From: Candidatus Fibrimonadales bacterium
GTDB lineage: Bacteria; Fibrobacterota; Fibrobacteria; Fibrobacterales; Fibrobacteraceae
Reading direction: 5' to 3'
Length of the DNA: 7,121 nt
Assembly (NCBI GenBank): GCA_009777135.1
Contig: WRMM01000095.1
Span: 1 to 7,121 of the forward strand
Positions 1 to 5,445 of the stretch are shown here, in pieces (within the stretch, counting starts at the first letter, position 1; every line of letters starts with the position of its first letter). Below the pieces are notes generated by a model that worked only from the letters and a program-made list of their open reading frames with translations, was not told the origin of the DNA and searched no databases. The position numbers and the translations under genes are program-made.

Positions 1-258
1 ATCAGATTCGCCTATGAAACGCAATTCCTTGTTTGAAGGTTGATTTTCTGCTAATTTCATATTTTCATTATCATAAATTAAATTGTCTTCTTTTACGCTA
101 GCTATTTTTGAATCAAACACAGCTATTAGGGGTTCAAATGGTGATATTTGGAGGGTTTTGCCGTCTTCTATTAATTTTGGCGGCGAACCATCTTGGGAGC
201 CGCAGGCAAAAAGCATTGCAGAAATAGCAAAAAGAGCGAGAATTCTTATCTTATACAT
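1..258 (-). CDS. Putative outer-membrane lipoprotein, 3' end outside the window
   Basis: The reverse strand is open from an ATG at 258-256 to the window edge, giving 86 codons with no stop, so the gene is partial. The N-terminus reads as a lipoprotein signal peptide: K3 and R5, a hydrophobic stretch at about residues 6-17, then a lipobox L16-F17-A18-C19 followed by G20-S21. Signal peptidase II would cut before C19 and lipid would anchor the protein, probably in the outer membrane because the +2 residue is Gly rather than Asp. After a Pro-containing linker comes a stretch with alternating hydrophobic residues (roughly 37-52, around SPFEPLIAVFDSKI) that resembles the first strands of a bacterial Ig-like domain; this is a weak inference. 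The function is unknown. It diverges from mnmG and has its own promoter-like element and no Shine-Dalgarno site. Confidence 0.85.
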   Translation of the reverse strand, partial: MYKIRILALFAISAMLFACGSQDGSPPKLIEDGKTLQISPFEPLIAVFDSKIASVKEDNLIYDNENMKLAENQPSNKELRFIGESD

Positions 259-265
259 AAGAATA

Positions 266-275
266 AATATAGAAA
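266..275 (-). promoter_or_regulatory. Promoter -10 element for the lipoprotein gene (leaderless type)
   Basis: Read on the minus strand, TTTC (275-272) is followed by TATATT (271-266), then 7 bases, then the ATG at 258. A -10 hexamer at this distance would place the transcription start on or next to the ATG. No Shine-Dalgarno sequence lies between. No convincing -35 hexamer is seen; that position would fall within mnmG codon 1 and the bases before it. The call rests on the repeated pattern at other gene starts in the window. Confidence 0.6.
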
Positions 276-277
276 AA

Positions 278-287
278 TTTCTAATTT
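278..287 (+). promoter_or_regulatory. Promoter -10 element for mnmG (leaderless type)
   Basis: TTTC (278-281) plus TAATTT (282-287) is followed by 7 bases (CAGCACA) and the mnmG ATG at 295. The element lies back to back with the opposing lipoprotein element, separated from it by only two A residues (276-277). No Shine-Dalgarno site is present before the ATG, which fits a leaderless mRNA. This is inferred from the pattern; the transcription start is not shown by the sequence itself. Confidence 0.6.
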
Positions 288-294
288 CAGCACA

Positions 295-2157
295 ATGAAT
301 TTTGATGTTGCAGTAATAGGCGGCGGCCATGCCGGGATTGAGGCTGCAAATGCAGCGTGGAAAATGGGCATGAAAACCGCTATGCTTGTTTTTGACAAAA
401 AAAGTATTGGGCGCATGAGCTGCAACCCGGCTATTGGCGGCGTTGGCAGAGGGCAAATGGTGCGCGACATAGATGCTATGGGCGGGCTTATGGGGCATTT
501 GGCAGACCAGGCCGGCATAATGTTTCGCATGCTCAATGCCAGCAAAGGGCCTGCCATTTGGGGGTATCGCGCCCAGTGCGATATGGATTTATACAGCAAG
601 CTTGCACAGGCTGCTCTGCAAAATTTGAGCGGTTTGCAAATAATAGAAGGCGAAGCCACTCAGCTTGAAAGAGAAAAGGATAGCTGGAAAATAATGGTTC
701 AAAGCGGACTGCAGATCTTTTGCAAAGCGGCAGTCATTGCAAGCGGAACTTTTTTAAGCTCAAAAATGTTCACAGGCTTGGACAAATCCAGCATTGGCGG
801 CAGAATAGATGAACCAAGCTCCGATTTGCTTGCCTTGTCTTTGCGTAAATTAGGCTTGAGAACTCGCCGCTTAAAAACCGGAACCCCAAGCCGCATAGAC
901 TATAACAGCGTTGATTTTTCCAAATGCGAAGCGCAAAGCGGAGATATTGAGCCACGGGCATTCAGCAGCAAAAGCGATGCGGCGAATTTGCGCAACAACG
1001 CCAAATGCTACATAACCAAAACCACAAAAGAAACGCACAGAATTTTGGAAGCCGCATTTGACAGAAGCCCTATATTCAAAGGAAAAATCCAAGGGCTTGG
1101 ACCTCGCTACTGCCCGAACATAGAAGACAAAATACAACGCTTTGCAGACAAAGAAAGCCATCAGCTGTTTTTGGAGCCAGAAACAGAAAATGCGCATCGC
1201 ATATATTTGAACGGCTTTCATTCAAGCTTGCCAGAAGAAGTGCAAATAGAAGCCATGCGAACAATACCGGGTTTGGAAAATGCGCATGTTCTTCAAATAG
1301 GCTATGATGTGGAATACGATGCCATAAACGCCACCGACCTGCACACAACGCTTGAATGCAAAAAATATCCGGGGCTTTATTTTGCCGGGCAGGTATGCGG
1401 AACAAGCGGCTACGAAGAAGCGGCATCGCAGGGTATAATAGCGGGCATAAATGCGGCATTGAAAATCAAGGGCAAAGAACCATTTCTGCTTTCAAGGGCA
1501 GATAGCTACATAGGAGTTTTGCTTGACGACATAACTGCAATGGAGTGGAACGAACCTTACAGAATGCTCACAAGCCGCGCTGAATACCGCTTGTTTTTAA
1601 GAGCAGACAATGCAGAGCAAAGACTTTGCGAAAAAGCATATAACGCTGGAATACTAACCGAAGATGAATGGAAAAATTACACGCAAGAAAAAAGCAGGAT
1701 AGATGAAGCTAAGAAAATTTTAAGCGAAACTTCTGGCGCTCCAGAACAAATTGCGCAGGTTTTGACAAGCGGCAATCCAATAACAGAACGAGCAAAATGG
1801 CTTTCAGTGCTGAAAAGGCCTGGCATAAAAGCAGAAGATTTTTTTGCCTTGGCTTGCCCGCAAGTTCCTTTGACAAGAAAAGAAAAACAGCACATACTTT
1901 CAGAAGAGCTTTACAGCGGTTTTTTCATTCGCGCCGCAGAAGAAATTGCAAATCAGCAAAAAATGGCAAATTTTAGAATACCGCAAAACTTTGACTACTC
2001 AAAAGTAAATACTTTGAGCATAGAGGCTCGCCAAAAACTATCTGCTGCCATGCCGCTGACCTTAGGCGCAGCTGCAAAAATTGCTGGAGTCAGAGCGGGA
2101 GATACTGCGGTGCTGAGGAGGATATTTTCTACCTTACCCTTGTGCCACTGCTTTTAA
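295..2157 (+). CDS. mnmG: tRNA uridine-5-carboxymethylaminomethyl modification enzyme MnmG (GidA)
   Basis: MnmG is the FAD- and NADH-dependent partner of the GTPase MnmE. The complex adds the (carboxymethyl)aminomethyl group at C5 of wobble uridine 34 in certain tRNAs, in the cytoplasm. The 620-residue product matches the usual family length. Visible hallmarks are the FAD-binding GGGHAGIEAA at residues 9-18, MSCNPAIGGVGRGQ at 41-54 with the conserved Cys at 43, RLKTGTPSRID at 192-202, GPRYCPNIEDK at 269-279 with the second conserved Cys at 273, and AGQVCGTSGYEEAASQG at 364-380. The C-terminal helical region that contacts MnmE and tRNA is present (PLTLGAAAKIAGVRAGD, 587-603). ATG 295 is chosen because it directly precedes the FAD-binding strand (MNFDVAVIGGG); the in-frame ATG at 193 would add 34 residues unlike the family and overlap the divergent lipoprotein gene. 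The last residues (STLPLCHCF) are not family-like, and their codons also encode the start of the next gene. Confidence 0.97.
   Translation: MNFDVAVIGGGHAGIEAANAAWKMGMKTAMLVFDKKSIGRMSCNPAIGGVGRGQMVRDIDAMGGLMGHLADQAGIMFRMLNASKGPAIWGYRAQCDMDLYSKLAQAALQNLSGLQIIEGEATQLEREKDSWKIMVQSGLQIFCKAAVIASGTFLSSKMFTGLDKSSIGGRIDEPSSDLLALSLRKLGLRTRRLKTGTPSRIDYNSVDFSKCEAQSGDIEPRAFSSKSDAANLRNNAKCYITKTTKETHRILEAAFDRSPIFKGKIQGLGPRYCPNIEDKIQRFADKESHQLFLEPETENAHRIYLNGFHSSLPEEVQIEAMRTIPGLENAHVLQIGYDVEYDAINATDLHTTLECKKYPGLYFAGQVCGTSGYEEAASQGIIAGINAALKIKGKEPFLLSRADSYIGVLLDDITAMEWNEPYRMLTSRAEYRLFLRADNAEQRLCEKAYNAGILTEDEWKNYTQEKSRIDEAKKILSETSGAPEQIAQVLTSGNPITERAKWLSVLKRPGIKAEDFFALACPQVPLTRKEKQHILSEELYSGFFIRAAEEIANQQKMANFRIPQNFDYSKVNTLSIEARQKLSAAMPLTLGAAAKIAGVRAGDTAVLRRIFSTLPLCHCF
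2126..2135 (+). promoter_or_regulatory. Promoter -10-like element inside the mnmG 3' end, for the PorV-like gene
   Basis: TTTC (2126-2129) plus TACCTT (2130-2135) is followed by 6 bases (ACCCTT) and the GTG at 2142. The layout matches the elements before mnmG, ychF, ntpI and the lipoprotein gene, although the hexamer has CC at its variable centre and is the weakest of the set. It would give the downstream gene a leaderless transcript initiated within mnmG. Confidence 0.45.
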
Positions 2158-3137
2158 CAATCCTATTGCTCCTCTCCTTTTCTTTTGCCAAGGAAGAATA
2201 CGCATTCGGTTCATTAGACACATCTCCTGAGCGGATGGGAGCGGGTTCCAGAGAACTTGCTAAAGGCAATGCCGCTGTTGCAGATACAGGCACTTTTATT
2301 GCTACGTATTGGAACCCCGGAATGCTTGCGTTTAAAAGGAACTTGTCCGTAGCTGCGCACTTGGATAAGCGAAGTTTGGGCAGAACGGGCGGCGCATTTG
2401 GCATTGATGCCGGAGTTGGAAACAGAATGGGAATTGGAGCTGCTTTTCTTTTTAGAACAAATGAAGATATTATATTTACAGACGAAGAAAGCAACGTTTT
2501 GGGAACGGCATCACCTTTTCTCATGATTGGATATGCAGGCTTGGGTTACAGATTAAACAAAACAGATGCACTAGGCGTTTCGCTTTCCATGATTTATGAC
2601 AGGATGAATTTTAGCAAAGACTTTGGACTTGTGGAAGAATATCAAAGCCCGCTTTCTTTTGACCTTGGCTGGTTCAGGTTCTGGAACGAAAAATGGCAAA
2701 GCGGTTTGCAAATTCGCAATTTAGGCTTTAATTCCAAGCTATCCGCGGCATGGCAAAGAAATCCAAGCAGAGACAACTCTTTGCAAAGCGCAAATGCGCT
2801 CCGTCCCAAAACTTTTGAAGCGGGCGTCACTCACAGAAACTTGCTTTTTGGCAAGCCAGCCTCTGTTTCGCTTTCGCTTTTGAGCTATCAAGAAGCAGAC
2901 ACGCTCTTTGTTTTTGACCCGGATTTGCATGTTTTCAGAGGTAGATTTGGTTTTGAATGGAGAGGCGTAACCAATGGTGATTTACGCCTTGGCGTAGATG
3001 GAAAAAATCCATCTGTGGGCTGGGGCTACGCCTTTAATATCGGTGGCAAAACCCTTTTTGTGGACTATGCCCTAATATATGAATGGGAAGCGGATTTGCT
3101 AAACCCGCTATCGCTAGCGCTCAGAATGAAGTTTTAA
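2142..3137 (+). CDS. PorV/PorQ-like (UPF0164-type) outer-membrane beta-barrel protein
   Basis: The 331-residue product has a hydrophobic N-terminal signal (about residues 1-16, cleavage likely after SFSFA) without the usual basic n-region. The mature N-terminus carries the hallmark of PorV/UPF0164-type proteins: SPERMGAGSRELAKGNAAVADTGT followed shortly by YWNPGMLAF, the equivalent of the family's MG.A..A.A.D...YWNPAGLA wording. The rest shows alternating polar and hydrophobic strands typical of an outer-membrane barrel of the FadL-like class, and the chain ends in Phe (LALRMKF), the usual C-terminal signal for barrel insertion. Relatives include the type IX secretion shuttle PorV, but no other secretion genes are present, so a specific role is not assigned. 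The start is GTG 2142: no ATG lies upstream in frame, and a GAGGAGG at 2115-2121 is about 20 bases away, too far to serve it. The gene overlaps mnmG by 16 bases in another frame and ends against the ntpK stop codon. Confidence 0.8.
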   Translation: MPLLLTILLLLSFSFAKEEYAFGSLDTSPERMGAGSRELAKGNAAVADTGTFIATYWNPGMLAFKRNLSVAAHLDKRSLGRTGGAFGIDAGVGNRMGIGAAFLFRTNEDIIFTDEESNVLGTASPFLMIGYAGLGYRLNKTDALGVSLSMIYDRMNFSKDFGLVEEYQSPLSFDLGWFRFWNEKWQSGLQIRNLGFNSKLSAAWQRNPSRDNSLQSANALRPKTFEAGVTHRNLLFGKPASVSLSLLSYQEADTLFVFDPDLHVFRGRFGFEWRGVTNGDLRLGVDGKNPSVGWGYAFNIGGKTLFVDYALIYEWEADLLNPLSLALRMKF

Positions 3138-3144
3138 TTAAAAC
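3131..3144. other. 14-bp perfect palindrome holding both convergent stop codons
   Basis: GTTTTAATTAAAAC is its own reverse complement. Its centre contains the TAA of the PorV-like gene (3135-3137, +) and directly beside it the TAA of ntpK (3140-3138, -). It is AT-rich with no loop and no G/C-rich stem, so it does not look like an intrinsic terminator. It may simply follow from two mirror-image stop codons with flanking A/T. Confidence 0.8.
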
Positions 3145-3590
3145 GCCATTTGCGAGAATACCAGCACGAATAGGGCTATTGTTTCCACAACGCCTAAAAC
3201 CATCAGGTAGTTCGCAAAACCTTTGCCTGTTTCGTTAAGAGCATCTGCAGCGGCTGCGCCAGCTTTTCCCTGAAACCAGGAAGAAACCGCCATGCCCATG
3301 CCGCCGAATATGCCTGCACCCAAATAAGCTGCCCAGTTTTGCGGATTTTCAGCAACGGCGTTGTTAATGAATATCATCAAAATCATGCCGTAAATGGTTT
3401 GCGACATAGGCGCGCCAGCAAACACAAGCAAGGTGAACAAAGCACCTTTGCCTTGCGCATAAGCTTTTTTCCATGCGCCTATAGCGGCAGTGCCTGCAAG
3501 CCCAATGCCTATAGACGAGCCTATGGCTGCTATGCCAAGAGCTGCAGTTCCGCCCATTTTGCCCAAAGTTTCCATTGTTTGTATTTCCAT
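3138..3590 (-). CDS. ntpK: V-type (A/V) ATPase rotor-ring subunit K (proteolipid), probable Na+ type
   Basis: This is the membrane rotor (c-ring) subunit of a V-type ATPase, carrying ions past subunit I. The 150 residues form a duplicated pair of hairpins (four membrane helices at about 13-35, 50-75, 87-108 and 124-148), close to the 156 residues of Enterococcus hirae NtpK. The essential carboxylate is E136 in VLGVVETIALFVLVF of helix 4; the matching first-repeat position, in PMSQTIYG, has Gln rather than an acid, as in two-hairpin V-type subunits. S63, Q64, Q107 (FQGKAGAA) and E136 line up with T64, Q65, Q110 and E139, known Na+ ligands in E. hirae; the fifth ligand, L61, appears replaced by A60. 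The start at ATG 3590 is supported by AGAGGAAA just upstream. It follows ntpI by 19 bp and is surely co-transcribed with it. Confidence 0.95.
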   Translation of the reverse strand: MEIQTMETLGKMGGTAALGIAAIGSSIGIGLAGTAAIGAWKKAYAQGKGALFTLLVFAGAPMSQTIYGMILMIFINNAVAENPQNWAAYLGAGIFGGMGMAVSSWFQGKAGAAAADALNETGKGFANYLMVLGVVETIALFVLVFSQMAF

Positions 3591-3594
3591 GGTT

Positions 3595-3600
3595 TCCTCT
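3595..3600 (-). promoter_or_regulatory. Shine-Dalgarno site of ntpK
   Basis: Read on the minus strand, AGAGGA precedes the ATG at 3590 by about 4 bases, in the 19-bp gap after the ntpI stop. It fixes the ntpK start over the internal ATG at codon 6. It also shows that the organism uses Shine-Dalgarno sites inside operons, in contrast to the operon-leading starts here. Confidence 0.75.
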
Positions 3601-3609
3601 TTGTTGGAG

Positions 3610-5412
3610 TTAAATATTCCTTTTTAAAGGCGTGTAGGGGCTTCCGCTCCATTCCACGCCCACATTATTTGAAAATTCCAAAGTATTCAGGCGCACGGCA
3701 TGCACCGCAACGCCCATGGCGCAAAGCGCAATATTCAAAGCATGCACCAGCAAAAGAATTAAAGCAGCCCCTATTGCTCCAAAAATAGAGCCAAACAAGG
3801 GATCCACCATATTATTAAAAGCATTTGCCACGCTGTAACCCGCCATGCCAACCGCAAATAAACGAATGTAGCTTATAACATCAACAAGATTGCTCACTAA
3901 ATTCAGCGGAAGCATTCCAATATTAAACCACTCAGCCTTTATCACGGATCCAATTATAATTAGCGCAGCGCCTGCTATGCCAACATAAATTGCAATGTTA
4001 AAAACTTCTTGCGAAAAGGGATTTTTTGCTCCCAAAACCATATTGCAAGCCAAAAAGAACATGAGCCAAGTGGTGCAAAGCCAGCCGATTTTCGAAATAA
4101 CCGCAGCTTTTTCGCTTCTATTTGCCCAAGCGTTCCAAATATGCGCAATGCTCAAATGTATTATAGCCAAAATAAAGCAGAAAAATTTTGTGTTGTCTTC
4201 GTCTCTAATCCATGCAGCCACAGTTTTCAAGCCTTCTGGCGCCCAAGCCGCTCTGCATATATCTATAATTGCCGGCACAAATACAATAGAGCCTTCTTCT
4301 TTGTTTAAGCCTAGGTAGCTGGCATTTAAAATGCCCCATGCTATTGTGCATCCGCTCATCAAGTAAAGAAACTGGAACGGATAGCGCGGCGCATCTTTGA
4401 ATTTTTTTGAGGCAAAAAATGTTGCGCCTAAAAAGAGCAAGCCATAACCGGCATCGCCCACAATCATGGCAAAGAAAATACTGAAAAAGAACAGAAAAAC
4501 AGAGCTGATATCTATTTCTCGGTATCCTGGCGTTATGCCTAAAACGCTGTAAAGAGCATCTATGGATTTAATGGCTTTTTTATGTTTTAAAAGCGTGGGA
4601 ACGGCTTCTTCTTTGGAAGGTTCGCGCGCGGTAATTCCCCAGCCTTTTTTTGCCGCAAGCTCGCTAAGCGAAGCCAATTTTTCTTTTGGGCAATAGCCTT
4701 GTATAAAACAAACCCCTATTTCGGAGCGCATTCCGGCATCAGCGGTTTTAAACGCAAGCTCATCGGAAGCTTTTACCACAAGCTCGCCGACTTTTTCTCT
4801 TTTGCTTGCATAAACGGCTAATTTTGCGTTGCATTCGGCAATGGTTTTTTCTGCATGGTCTTTATCTTTTTTCAGTTCTTGGACTGATTTTGAGGGCAAG
4901 GTTATTTCAGTATATGGCAAATCTATGTGATTTTCGCCAAAAATTGCGAAAAATACCTCGCCTTTTGCTCTTTTAAATTCTTTGGCAGCAAAACCTTTTG
5001 CTCCTTTGTAAGCTTTTTCCTCGGCGCGATATAGCTTAACATGTATGTTTTGCTTCAAAAGTTCTTTTATGTCGCTGGGGTTAAAATCCCCGAATGGCTC
5101 AAGTCTTTTTAATTCTGCCGAGCTTGCAGCCAAGGCTTCTTCCGCTTCTTTTTTGCGCTGCATAACGTTGCTTATTTCTGCCAGCAAGTTGTGTTCTGCT
5201 CTGGAAGCTGGGGCAGCGTTTGCCTTTGAGGGCAAGGCTTCAAAAATCTTTTGCGCATTTGCAAAGGCGGTTTTGGCAGCAGAAACCTGCTCATTTTCCG
5301 GGGTTTGCAGGGGTAAAATATGCAATAAACCCCATTCGCGGAGGCTATTTAAGGTATCCTCTTTGCTTGCATCCGCAGCTGCTACCACAATTCTGCTCAT
5401 TGGGGTTATCAT
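3610..5412 (-). CDS. ntpI: V-type (A/V) ATPase subunit I (a-subunit, stator ion channel)
   Basis: Subunit I forms the ion half-channels beside the K ring and links the membrane sector to the peripheral stalks. The 600-residue protein has the standard two-part build: a cytoplasmic N-terminal half (1 to about 300) with charged coiled-coil stretches near 71-104 and 176-218, then a membrane half starting at about 303 (SSVFLFFFSIFFAMIVGDAG) with seven or eight helices. The conserved channel Arg is R517 in SYIRLFAVGMAG. H557/N560 (VHALN) and H571/R574 (HAVRLNTLEF) match the conserved last-helix residues, and the ending PYTPLKRNI resembles the family's F.PL tail. The start at ATG 5412 gives MITPMSRIVV, matching the usual M..PM.K opening. 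It leads an ntpI-ntpK pair and diverges from ychF. No genes for the catalytic head (A, B, D, E and others) are in the window. Confidence 0.96.
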   Translation of the reverse strand: MITPMSRIVVAAADASKEDTLNSLREWGLLHILPLQTPENEQVSAAKTAFANAQKIFEALPSKANAAPASRAEHNLLAEISNVMQRKKEAEEALAASSAELKRLEPFGDFNPSDIKELLKQNIHVKLYRAEEKAYKGAKGFAAKEFKRAKGEVFFAIFGENHIDLPYTEITLPSKSVQELKKDKDHAEKTIAECNAKLAVYASKREKVGELVVKASDELAFKTADAGMRSEIGVCFIQGYCPKEKLASLSELAAKKGWGITAREPSKEEAVPTLLKHKKAIKSIDALYSVLGITPGYREIDISSVFLFFFSIFFAMIVGDAGYGLLFLGATFFASKKFKDAPRYPFQFLYLMSGCTIAWGILNASYLGLNKEEGSIVFVPAIIDICRAAWAPEGLKTVAAWIRDEDNTKFFCFILAIIHLSIAHIWNAWANRSEKAAVISKIGWLCTTWLMFFLACNMVLGAKNPFSQEVFNIAIYVGIAGAALIIIGSVIKAEWFNIGMLPLNLVSNLVDVISYIRLFAVGMAGYSVANAFNNMVDPLFGSIFGAIGAALILLLVHALNIALCAMGVAVHAVRLNTLEFSNNVGVEWSGSPYTPLKRNI

Positions 5413-5419
5413 AAAAAGG

Positions 5420-5429
5420 AATATAGAAA
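5420..5429 (-). promoter_or_regulatory. Promoter -10 element for ntpI-ntpK (leaderless type)
   Basis: On the minus strand, TTTC (5429-5426) plus TATATT (5425-5420) is followed by 7 bases (CCTTTTT) and the ntpI ATG at 5412. The ten-base core is identical to those of the lipoprotein gene and pckG. There is no Shine-Dalgarno site before ATG 5412. The element directly abuts the opposing ychF element. Confidence 0.65.
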
Positions 5430-5439
5430 TTTCTAAATT
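5430..5439 (+). promoter_or_regulatory. Promoter -10 element for ychF-exbD (leaderless type)
   Basis: TTTC (5430-5433) plus TAAATT (5434-5439) is followed by 6 bases (CCGCGC) and the ychF ATG at 5446, with no Shine-Dalgarno site. Together with the ntpI element it forms the 20-bp near-palindrome AATATAGAAATTTCTAAATT (5420-5439), with a single mismatch between the two halves. No -35 hexamer is recognisable. Confidence 0.65.
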
Positions 5440-5445
5440 CCGCGC

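Noticed and set aside
193..294. An in-frame upstream ATG that would extend MnmG by 34 residues
   Set aside because: The extra residues are Lys/Ser/Asn-rich and unlike any MnmG N-terminus, and they would overlap the divergent lipoprotein signal peptide. ATG 295 directly precedes the FAD-binding strand.
2115..2121. GAGGAGG as ribosome-binding site for the PorV-like gene
   Set aside because: It is about 20 bases from the GTG, far beyond normal spacing. The only closer in-frame candidate is a rare ATT at 2124, which would be too close. It may be chance coding sequence of mnmG (codons around LRR).
3619..3630. CCTTTTTAAAGG as a possible hairpin terminator at the ntpI end
   Set aside because: The 5-bp AT-rich stem has a two-base loop, lies within the ntpI coding end, and precedes a gene in the same operon. 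It is not a credible terminator.
3339..3788. 149-codon open frame on the plus strand opposite ntpK and ntpI
   Set aside because: It lies antisense to two conserved genes and its translation shows no domain-like pattern. It is a shadow frame.
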